Shown piece by piece: positions 1 to 5,412 of a stretch of DNA of 8,751 bases; position 1 is the first letter of the stretch, and the number at the start of each line of letters is the position of its first letter. The stretch covers positions 1-8,751 of the forward strand of contig JASLAA010000174.1 of assembly GCA_030147325.1 (NCBI GenBank), written 5' to 3'. The notes below the pieces were generated by a model. That model did not search any database. It was given only the letters and a program-made list of their open reading frames with translations, and had not been told where the DNA came from. Source of the DNA: Arthrobacter sp. (GTDB taxonomy: Bacteria > Actinomycetota > Actinomycetes > Actinomycetales > Micrococcaceae). The position numbers and the translations under genes are program-made.

Positions 1-808
1 CTCCGAAACGCGGGGCCCGCTTCTCCCGGAATGCCTCGAGCCCCTCGCGGTAGTCGTCCGAGCGGCCGAGGACGGCCTGCGCGTCGTTCTCCCCGCGAAT
101 TGCCTCCCACAATCCGAGGCGCTCGTCGCGGATCCGCCCGATCAGGCCCTTCGACGCGACGAACGACTGCAACGGACCCTGTGCGGCCCGGGAAGCCTTC
201 TCCCGGGTGAACCCGAGCAGGTCGGCCGGCGGGACGGCGCGACTGAAGAGTCCACCCGCCACGGCCTCCGCACCGGTCATGAGATCGCCCGTGTACATGA
301 GGTCCAGGGCGCGGTGCGCTCCCAGCCGCTCCATGAACAGCCAGTGCCCGCCCGAGTCGAGCATCAGGCCGAGGTTGGCGAAGGGCGAACCGATCTTGGC
401 ATCCTCCGCCACGTACACGACATCGGTCCCGACGAGCAGACCGAGCCCGACGCCGAGGCAGGCTCCCTGGGCGGCAGCGAAGGTCGGGGCAGGGAAGTCG
501 GCCATCAGCCGCAGCAGGGGGGTCAGCGTGGCGTCCAGGAACGCGTAGGAGTCGTCGTCCTCGAAGGCGACGGTGCCGAGGTTCCGGCCGGCGCAGAAGG
601 CGCGGCCCTCGCCGCGCAGCACCAGCGCCCGGACGGTCCCCTCGCGCACCCCGGCTGCTGCCTGCTCGTACGCGGCGGCAAGATCCTCGAGGGCCTGGAC
701 GTCGACGGCGTTGAGGCGATAGGGCGCATCCAGCACCACCTCGGCGACACCCTCCGTGACCGTCAGCCGGACCATGCCCGTCGAGGTCGGGTCCTGTGAT
801 GCGCTCAT
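1..808 (-). CDS. paaG: PaaG-type 1,2-epoxyphenylacetyl-CoA isomerase (crotonase family), 3' end cut by window edge
   Basis: The visible 269 codons give a nearly complete crotonase-fold protein. The family is usually about 262-270 residues, and the visible end, -EKRAPRFG, resembles the normal C-terminus, so probably only a few residues are missing. Known role: cytoplasmic isomerisation of ring-1,2-epoxyphenylacetyl-CoA to oxepin-CoA. Oxyanion-hole regions are visible near residues 70-76 (AFCAGRN) and 115-123 (GACLGVGLG). The two acidic residues used by true enoyl-CoA hydratases are absent: Gly123 and Phe143 stand at the aligned positions. Asp151 in LMLDSGG matches the catalytic Asp of PaaG isomerases, which favours isomerase over hydratase. 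The ATG at 808 has a close Shine-Dalgarno (GGAG, 814-817, 5 bases away) overlapping the paaE stop, and lies 8 bases after paaE. It is the last visible gene of the paaABCDE operon. A different crotonase label (for example PaaB in Pseudomonas nomenclature) is the main naming alternative. Confidence 0.88.
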   Translation of the reverse strand, partial: MSASQDPTSTGMVRLTVTEGVAEVVLDAPYRLNAVDVQALEDLAAAYEQAAAGVREGTVRALVLRGEGRAFCAGRNLGTVAFEDDDSYAFLDATLTPLLRLMADFPAPTFAAAQGACLGVGLGLLVGTDVVYVAEDAKIGSPFANLGLMLDSGGHWLFMERLGAHRALDLMYTGDLMTGAEAVAGGLFSRAVPPADLLGFTREKASRAAQGPLQSFVASKGLIGRIRDERLGLWEAIRGENDAQAVLGRSDDYREGLEAFREKRAPRFG

Positions 809-816
809 GGATGCTC

Positions 817-1947
817 CTAGACGTCGTAGTCGACGGTGACGGCGTCGCTCGTGGGGTGGGCCTGGCACGTCAGGACATAACCCTTCGCCACCTCGTCGGG
901 TTCGAGGGCGTAGTTCTCGACCATCTCCACCGTGCCCTCGACCACCTTGGCACGGCACGTGCCGCAGACACCGCCCGCACACGCGAAGGGGACGTCGGGC
1001 CGCACCCTCAATGCCGCGTTGAGGATGGACTCGCGGGCGTGCGTGGGGCTCTGCACGGATCCCTGCAGGCCGTCCAGGGTGAACGAGATGGTGTGGTTCT
1101 CACCGCTGTCGACGGGGTTGACCGGTCGTCCGATGCTGCCCTCGGGTCGAGTGGGCTCGCCGGTCGTGAACAGCTCGAACCGGATCTTCTCGGCGGGCAC
1201 GCCCCGTTCGGCGAGGGAGTCCCGGCAGAGCTGCACCAGCTCGAAGGGCCCGCAGAGGAACCACTCGTCGACCAGCTCGGCGGAGAGCACGGTGCCCAGC
1301 AGCTTCTCCAGTTTCTCGCCGTCGATCCGCCCGGAGAGCAGCGGGGAGATGCGCTGCTCCCGCGAGAGGACGTGGTGCAGCGCGAACCGCGAGGGGTAGC
1401 GGTCCTTCAGGTCGGCGAGTTCCTCGAGGAACATCACGTCCATCGCCGCGCGGTTCGCGTAGATGAGGTCGAAGCGGACGTTGCGCCCGCCTGCGAGCAT
1501 CGACCGCGCGATGGAGATCACCGGGGTGATCCCCGACCCCGCGGCGACGGCGACGAACGACACCGCCTGCTCCCCCGGCGTCGTCCGCGGGGTGAACTGC
1601 CCGAGCGGGCTCATGACGTCGAGGGTGTCCCCGGCCTTCAGCGATTCGTTGGCCCAGGTCGAGAACATGCCCCCGAGATCGCGCTTCACCGCCACGCGGA
1701 GCTCGCCCGGCCGGGGGTCCGCGCAGATCGAATAGCTGCGCCTGACCTCCTTCGGTTCGCCGTCGACGTCGAGCGTGGTGCGGAGCGCCACGTATTGGCC
1801 GGGCAGGTAGTCGTACCGGTCCTGGAGTTCCGTGGGGACATCGAGGGTGACCTCGACGGCGTCCTCCGTGAGGCGGCGGACCTCGCGGACGGTGAGGCTG
1901 TTGAAGGCGCTCCGCCGCTGGGTGGAGGGGGCGAGGACGACGGCCAT
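817..1947 (-). CDS. paaE: 1,2-phenylacetyl-CoA epoxidase reductase subunit PaaE
   Basis: A 376-residue cytoplasmic flavoprotein reductase that passes electrons from NADPH through FAD and a 2Fe-2S cluster to the diiron centre of the PaaA epoxidase subunit. Domains in order: an FAD-binding ferredoxin-reductase barrel (about 15-120) with the flavin motif RRSYSI at 69-74; an NAD(P)-binding domain (about 128-265) with AGSGITP at 136-142 and CGPFE at 232-236; and a C-terminal plant-type ferredoxin domain (about 285-376) with cluster ligands Cys323, Cys328, Cys331 and Cys361. E. coli PaaE is similar in size (about 356). I chose the ATG at 1947 although the frame stays open to 2181. The ATG overlaps the paaD stop as TGATG, has AAGG (1955-1958) 7 bases upstream, and begins at the normal N-terminus, while the upstream extension is paaD read out of frame. 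Fourth accessory gene of the epoxidase operon, followed 8 bases later by paaG. Confidence 0.96.
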   Translation of the reverse strand: MAVVLAPSTQRRSAFNSLTVREVRRLTEDAVEVTLDVPTELQDRYDYLPGQYVALRTTLDVDGEPKEVRRSYSICADPRPGELRVAVKRDLGGMFSTWANESLKAGDTLDVMSPLGQFTPRTTPGEQAVSFVAVAAGSGITPVISIARSMLAGGRNVRFDLIYANRAAMDVMFLEELADLKDRYPSRFALHHVLSREQRISPLLSGRIDGEKLEKLLGTVLSAELVDEWFLCGPFELVQLCRDSLAERGVPAEKIRFELFTTGEPTRPEGSIGRPVNPVDSGENHTISFTLDGLQGSVQSPTHARESILNAALRVRPDVPFACAGGVCGTCRAKVVEGTVEMVENYALEPDEVAKGYVLTCQAHPTSDAVTVDYDV

Positions 1948-2456
1948 CAGTGCACCTTGAAGTAGTCGAAGGGTTCCCGGCAGTCGTTGCAGACGTACAG
2001 GGCCTTGCAGGAGGTGGAGCCGAAGCGAGTCATCTCCCGGGTGTTCAGCGAGGCGCACTGCGGACACTTCACGCTCAGACCGATGCGCACGATACCGGCA
2101 GCGGCCTGGCCCGTGGGCGGAGCGATGCCGTACCGGGCGAGCTTCTCCTTGCCGGCGTCGCTCATCCAGTCCGTGGTCCACGCCGGGGCGAGGACCAGCC
2201 GCACGGCGACGTCGCTGTACCCGGCGCTCATGAGCGCTGCGGTGACGTCGTCGCGGATGGCGTCCATCGCGGGGCAGCCCGAATAGGTCGGCGTGATGGT
2301 CACGAGGACCTGACCCGTCCCGGAGACCTCCGCAGCACGGAGGATCCCGAGATCCTCGATGGTGAGGACGGGGATCTCCGGATCACACACCGTGGCCGCG
2401 ATGTCCCACGCGGCGGCGTCCACTGCAGCGGCAGGGCGCAGCTCGGTGACGGTCAC
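1947..2456 (-). CDS. paaD: phenylacetyl-CoA epoxidase assembly protein PaaD (MIP18/SufT-like)
   Basis: A 169-residue protein, close to the usual 160-170. PaaD is needed for epoxidase activity in vivo and is thought to help assemble an Fe-S or metal centre; it is not a stable part of the PaaABCE complex. The N-terminal MIP18 (DUF59) domain shows DPEIPV at 25-30 and TPTYSGCPAMD at 55-65, with the conserved Cys61. The C-terminus is a small zinc-ribbon-like module with Cys131, Cys134, Cys150, Cys156 and Cys159, and ends in FDYFKVH. The start is a GTG at 2456 that overlaps the paaC stop in a GTGA junction, with GGAG at 2464-2467, 7 bases upstream. The same frame is open to 2777, but that extension is Arg/Pro-rich paaC antiframe sequence without family similarity, so I rejected it. 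The stop overlaps the paaE ATG by one base, which suggests translational coupling. Confidence 0.94.
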   Translation of the reverse strand: MTVTELRPAAAVDAAAWDIAATVCDPEIPVLTIEDLGILRAAEVSGTGQVLVTITPTYSGCPAMDAIRDDVTAALMSAGYSDVAVRLVLAPAWTTDWMSDAGKEKLARYGIAPPTGQAAAGIVRIGLSVKCPQCASLNTREMTRFGSTSCKALYVCNDCREPFDYFKVH

Positions 2457-3277
2457 CAGGAGGCTCCGGGGTACTCCCTCGCGAGCACCTGCAGCTCGGC
2501 GATGATGTACCCGAGGTGCTCGCTGTGGCGACCCAGCCTGCCGCCACCGACGGATCCGGGGACCTGCGGCACCTCGAGGTCGGCCTCGTCGAGGACGGCC
2601 CGCACGGCTGCGTCGAAGGGCTCGCGGAGGCTGCTCGGTCGGACACCGGCGTCGCCCAGCTCGTCGATGAGCGGGTAGTCCGTGAAGAGCTCCTCGACGT
2701 ACGGCCAGGTGAGCCTGAGGCCGGCGATCATCCTGCGGCGCGACTCCTCGGTGCCCTGGCCGAGTCGGAGGATCCACTGGATGCTGTGGTCACGGTGGTA
2801 GTCCACCTCCTTGACGGCCTTCGCCGCGATCGCGGCCATGGTCTCGTCGGTGGAACGCGTCAGCCGCGAGTAGAGCTCCCACTGGTACAGCGCGACGACG
2901 AACTGCCGTGCGATGGTGCGGGCGAAGTCCCCGTTGGGCTGCTCGACGAGATGTGCCGAGCGGAACTCGGGTTCCCGGCGGAAGTAGGCGAGATCGTCCT
3001 CGGTCCTGTCCCAGGCCCGCCCGGCGTAGGTCAGGAAGGACCTGGCATGACCGATCTGGTCGAGTGCGATGTTGGCGAGGGCCACATCCTCTTCGAGCTC
3101 GGGGGCGCGGGAGATCCACCAGCCGAGCCGCTGGGCGAGGATCAGGGCGTCGTCGCCCAGCCAGAGCGCGTACCGGGCGACGGCGTCGGACGGCCTCGCC
3201 TCCAGCAGGGCGATGTCCTCGGGGCGCAGCGCGTTCCCGGGAGTGATGCGGGTGGCGCTCGCGTTCGCCTCGCTCAC
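2453..3277 (-). CDS. paaC: 1,2-phenylacetyl-CoA epoxidase structural subunit PaaC
   Basis: A 274-residue ferritin-like four-helix subunit, slightly longer than the roughly 250 residues of E. coli PaaC. PaaC pairs with PaaA in the PaaAC core of the epoxidase. It lacks a working metal centre and serves a structural and partner-binding role. Recognisable family segments are RYALWLGDDALILAQRL (35-51), LANIALDQIGHAR (67-79), YQWELYSRL (131-139), KEVDYHRDH (156-164) and the C-terminal GRHSEHLGYIIAELQ (249-263). The start is a GTG at 3277, overlapping the paaB stop by 4 bases (GTGA), with a purine-rich GAGGGAG at 3288-3294. The first ~17 residues (MSEANASATRITPGNAL) look like a non-conserved tail. 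The end overlaps paaD by 4 bases. The overlaps on both sides argue for coupled translation, which suits subunits needed in fixed ratio. Confidence 0.95.
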   Translation of the reverse strand: MSEANASATRITPGNALRPEDIALLEARPSDAVARYALWLGDDALILAQRLGWWISRAPELEEDVALANIALDQIGHARSFLTYAGRAWDRTEDDLAYFRREPEFRSAHLVEQPNGDFARTIARQFVVALYQWELYSRLTRSTDETMAAIAAKAVKEVDYHRDHSIQWILRLGQGTEESRRRMIAGLRLTWPYVEELFTDYPLIDELGDAGVRPSSLREPFDAAVRAVLDEADLEVPQVPGSVGGGRLGRHSEHLGYIIAELQVLAREYPGASW

Positions 3278-3621
3278 AGGTGCTTCACTCCCTCACTCTT
3301 GGTGTAGTACGTCGCATGGCGGTAGTCCTTGCCCTGCGGTGACTCGAAGAACTGTCCCTTCGCGTCGGGATCGCTCGTGATGATCGACGCCGCAGGAACC
3401 ACCCAGAGGCTCACGCCCTCGTTGCGCCGGGTGTAGAGATCCCGCGCATTACGCAGGGCCATCTGGGCGTCGGGCGCGTGCAACGACCCGGCGTGGACGT
3501 GCGAGAGTCCTCGGGACGATCGCACGAACACCTCCCAGAGGGGCCACGGTGCGCGCGGTTCCCGGGGGCCCGACGACGGTGCCGTGGCGCCGTCGTCGCC
3601 CGTGGTCGATCCGCCGGTCAC
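3274..3621 (-). CDS. paaB: 1,2-phenylacetyl-CoA epoxidase small subunit PaaB, with N-terminal extension
   Basis: A 115-residue protein whose core from about residue 26 is plainly PaaB: PWPLWEVFVRSSRGLSHVHAGSLHA, then LYTRRNEGVSLWVVPA and a tail with YRHATYYT. (Segments are given in short form; the first begins at residue 25.) PaaB bridges the PaaAC heterodimers and contributes to epoxidase assembly and reductase docking. E. coli PaaB has about 95 residues. The extra ~20-25 residues here form a Gly/Ser/Thr/Pro-rich, probably disordered N-terminus. The start is GTG at 3621, directly after the paaA stop (TAG then GTG, no spacer). Between that stop and the conserved PWPLWEVF core I see no other ATG or GTG in frame, so this start is nearly forced unless a rarer codon is used. 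The ribosome-binding site is weak (AGGCGG inside the end of paaA), consistent with translation coupled to paaA. The stop overlaps paaC by 4 bases. Confidence 0.94.
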   Translation of the reverse strand: MTGGSTTGDDGATAPSSGPREPRAPWPLWEVFVRSSRGLSHVHAGSLHAPDAQMALRNARDLYTRRNEGVSLWVVPAASIITSDPDAKGQFFESPQGKDYRHATYYTKSEGVKHL

Positions 3622-4602
3622 CTAGGCCGCCTGCGCGAGCTTGAGGGCCTGCTTCTCGGCGTAGGCGGCAGCCGCCTCACGGACCCAGGCGCCCTCCTCA
3701 TGGGCTTCACGACGTCGTTCCATCCGCTGCGCGTTGCAGGGGCCGCGGCCCGCGAGGACTTCCTTGAACTCGTTCCAGTCGAGGGGTCCGTGCTGCCACC
3801 GGCCGGTCTCCTCGTCGAAGCGGACATCCTTGTCCGGCAGGTCGAGGCCGAGGACCCTGACCTGTTCGACCATCATGCCGACGAAGCGCGAGCGCAGTTC
3901 GTCGTTCGAGAAGCGCTTGATGTTCCACAGCATCGATTGCTGCGAGTTCGGCGAGTCATCGTCGGGTGGGCCGAACATCATCAGCGACGGCGCGTACCAG
4001 CGGTCGACGGCGTCCTGCGCCATGGCGCGCTGCTCGGGGGTGCCGTTCGCCAGTTCGAGCAGGATCTCGAAACCCTGGCGCTGGTGGAAGGACTCCTCCT
4101 TGCAGATGCGCACCATCGCACGGCCGTACGGACCGTAGGAGGCGCGGCAGAGCGGTACCTGGTTGCAGATGGCCGCTCCGTCGACGAGCCAGCCGATCGC
4201 ACCGATGTCGGCCCAGGTCAGGACGGGGTAGTTGAAGATGCTCGAGTAGCGCGCCTTGCCGGCGATGAGGTCCTCGGTCATGGTGTCGCGGGACGTGCCG
4301 AGAGTCTCGGCTGCCGAGTAGAGGTAGAGCCCGTGGCCGGCCTCGTCCTGCACCTTGGCCATGAGGACGGCCTTGCGCTTGAGCGAGGGTGCGCGCGTGA
4401 TCCAGTTCGCCTCGGGCTGCATACCGATGATCTCCGAGTGCGCGTGCTGCGAGATCTGGCGCGTCAGGGCTTTGCGGTAGTCCACCGGCATCCAGTCCCG
4501 CGGCTCGATGCGGGAGTCCTGAGCGATCAGTTCGTCGAACAATCGCTCGCCGGCGGCGTCGTGGTCCACGCGGATCTGCGCGTCAACAGCTGTAGTCGTC
4601 AT
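3622..4602 (-). CDS. paaA: 1,2-phenylacetyl-CoA epoxidase catalytic subunit PaaA (diiron)
   Basis: A 326-residue catalytic oxygenase subunit, slightly longer than the roughly 309 of E. coli PaaA. It binds phenylacetyl-CoA and a diiron centre and inserts one oxygen atom across ring positions 1 and 2. Metal-ligand segments are visible: Glu57 in HAHSEIIG, Glu87 and His90 in KVQDEAGHG (ExxH), Asp132 in LTWADIGAI, and Glu170 and His173 in CKEESFHQRQG (second ExxH). The C-terminal region has the family segments MLWNIKRFSNDELR and GPLDWNEFKEVLAGRGPCNAQR. The ATG at 4602 follows GAGGT (4610-4614) with a 7-base gap, a good Shine-Dalgarno. It is the first gene of the leftward operon, 121 bases from the divergent paaR, and lies behind the promoter and operator described separately. 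No frameshift or missing ligand is seen. Confidence 0.97.
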   Translation of the reverse strand: MTTTAVDAQIRVDHDAAGERLFDELIAQDSRIEPRDWMPVDYRKALTRQISQHAHSEIIGMQPEANWITRAPSLKRKAVLMAKVQDEAGHGLYLYSAAETLGTSRDTMTEDLIAGKARYSSIFNYPVLTWADIGAIGWLVDGAAICNQVPLCRASYGPYGRAMVRICKEESFHQRQGFEILLELANGTPEQRAMAQDAVDRWYAPSLMMFGPPDDDSPNSQQSMLWNIKRFSNDELRSRFVGMMVEQVRVLGLDLPDKDVRFDEETGRWQHGPLDWNEFKEVLAGRGPCNAQRMERRREAHEEGAWVREAAAAYAEKQALKLAQAA

Positions 4603-4637
4603 TGTGCCTACCTCGCTCGTGCGGACGTCGACGGCCT

Positions 4638-4659
4638 ATTTACCGACCGTTCGTTCAGT
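4638..4659. promoter_or_regulatory. PaaR-type operator over the paaA -10 and start site
   Basis: The + strand contains ACCGACCGTTCGTTCAGT within an imperfect 22-base inverted repeat (14 of 22 positions identical to its own reverse complement). The actinobacterial PaaR box I remember from Corynebacterium glutamicum has half-site ACTNACCG, centre NNCGNN, and the inverted half CGGTNAGT. This site fits 14 of its 16 specified bases. It shares three bases with the -10 hexamer of the leftward promoter and covers the expected start point, where a bound repressor would block transcription. The consensus is from memory; the fit to this sequence I counted directly. No binding is shown. Confidence 0.72.
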
Positions 4660-4686
4660 ATAGGGAAGCGGTACAGGGGCAGTCAA
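4657..4686 (-). promoter_or_regulatory. Predicted sigma70-like promoter of the paaABCDE-paaG operon
   Basis: Read on the minus strand, TTGACT (4681-4686) and TATACT (4657-4662) are separated by 18 bases. Each is one base from the usual -35 (TTGACA) and -10 (TATAAT) hexamers. This is notable in such GC-rich DNA. The predicted start is near 4650, giving a leader of about 48 bases before the paaA ATG with its GAGGT Shine-Dalgarno at 4610-4614. The -10 and start site are overlapped by the PaaR-like operator, so the promoter is probably strong and repressed rather than activator-dependent. Confidence 0.75.
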
Positions 4687-4692
4687 CGCCGG

Positions 4693-4714
4693 GCCGACCG
4701 GACGTTCGTGCAAA
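4693..4714. promoter_or_regulatory. Second, weaker PaaR-like operator just upstream of paaR
   Basis: The core ACCGGACGTTCG (4697-4708) keeps the exact ACCG-NN-CG-NN-CG skeleton of the stronger site. The outer bases fit poorly, so 10 of the 16 specified positions of the recalled PaaR box match. The site ends 9 bases before the paaR ATG, so occupancy would plausibly repress paaR itself. Its centre is 55 bases, about five helical turns, from the centre of the main operator. Lower confidence because CG-rich words are common here. Confidence 0.4.
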
Positions 4715-4723
4715 AATGACCCC

Positions 4724-5338
4724 ATGACCGCCGCCGGATCCGCCGCACCGCCGTCCGCCCGTCGCGGACGGCCGGGATACGACCAGCAGGCCGTGCTCAC
4801 CGTCGCCGTCGCGGTGTTCAACCGCTACGGCTACGAGGCGACGTCCATGGGGATGCTGGCCGAGGAGCTCGGGATCAGCAAGTCGGCCATCTACCACCAC
4901 GTGCCCTCCAAGGGTGAACTCCTGCGACTGGCCCTGGACCACGCCCTGAGCGGCCTGGAATCGGTCCTGACCCGACCGGCAGCGACGGAAGGGGCTTCGG
5001 ATGCGCGCCTGGAATTCGTCCTGCGCGGGACGATCGCCATGCTGACCGAGCGTCTGCCCTTCGTCACCCTCCTGCTGCGGCTGCGCGGCAACACGGACAT
5101 CGAGAGGGAAGCCCTCGAGCGCCGTCGCGCCTTCGACCGGGAGGTGGCCGCGCTGGTCGATGCCGCCCGCCGCGAGGGTTCGATCCGCAGCGACATCGAC
5201 CCCCGCACCACGACGCGGCTCATCTTCGGCACCATCAACTCGATCGTCGAGTGGTACCGGCCCGGCGGGCCCCTGACCGCCGACAAACTGGCCGACGACG
5301 TCATCCTCATGGTGTTCGACGGTCTCCACCTGCGCTAG
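4724..5338 (+). CDS. paaR: TetR-family transcriptional regulator PaaR
   Basis: A 204-residue TetR-family repressor, of typical length. The N-terminal helix-turn-helix domain spans about residues 18-66. RRGRPGYD precedes the first helix, AEELGISKSAIYHHVPSKGELL (46-67) is the recognition and following segment, and the downstream helical ligand-binding domain ends in VEWYRPGGPLTADKLADDVILMVFDGL-type sequence usual for this group. Known homologues in actinobacteria and Thermus repress paa genes and release DNA on binding phenylacetyl-CoA; that effector is inferred here from position and family. The gene is divergent from paaA (121 bases between starts) and convergent with paaZ. The ATG at 4724 has no recognisable Shine-Dalgarno; the preceding bases are CAAAAATGACCCC, and the ATG inside that run is out of frame. 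Assignment as PaaR rests on the TetR fold plus location inside the paa locus. Confidence 0.9.
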   Translation: MTAAGSAAPPSARRGRPGYDQQAVLTVAVAVFNRYGYEATSMGMLAEELGISKSAIYHHVPSKGELLRLALDHALSGLESVLTRPAATEGASDARLEFVLRGTIAMLTERLPFVTLLLRLRGNTDIEREALERRRAFDREVAALVDAARREGSIRSDIDPRTTTRLIFGTINSIVEWYRPGGPLTADKLADDVILMVFDGLHLR

Positions 5339-5412
5339 CAGCCCCTCGGGACGTCGTCGTCCGGGCATGCGCCCCGCCGGGGGAGCCGCCCACCGGGAGC
5401 AGCGGCAGCGGA
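5339..5412. other. Convergent gap between paaR and paaZ, no clear terminator
   Basis: This 74-base GC-rich stretch separates two genes that end toward each other. It holds only short, competing hairpins: GGACG/CGTCC with loop TCGT (5349-5362), GGGC/GCCC with loop ATGC (5363-5374), and runs of C and G at 5372-5383. None is followed by a T-run on either strand, so I do not call an intrinsic terminator. Termination here, if any, would have to be Rho-dependent or inefficient. No coding sequence is seen. Confidence 0.6.

Noticed and set aside
796..1965. 389-codon open frame on the + strand opposite paaE
   Set aside because: Antisense shadow of a complete reductase gene, with no recognisable domain.
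1948..2181. In-frame upstream extension of paaE giving 454 residues
   Set aside because: The extension is paaD read out of frame. The ATG at 1947 overlaps the paaD stop and is preceded by AAGG, as expected in this operon.
3478..4719. 413-codon open frame on the + strand opposite paaA and paaB
   Set aside because: It runs antisense to two clear epoxidase genes, across the promoter and operator, and ends just before paaR. It has no family motifs.
4655..5368. 237-codon minus-strand frame opposite paaR
   Set aside because: Lies antisense to a well-formed TetR protein and would have to cover the operators. Its sequence has no family features.
5349..5383. Possible intrinsic terminator between paaR and paaZ
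   Set aside because: Stems are only 4-5 base pairs, overlap each other, and no T-run follows on either strand.
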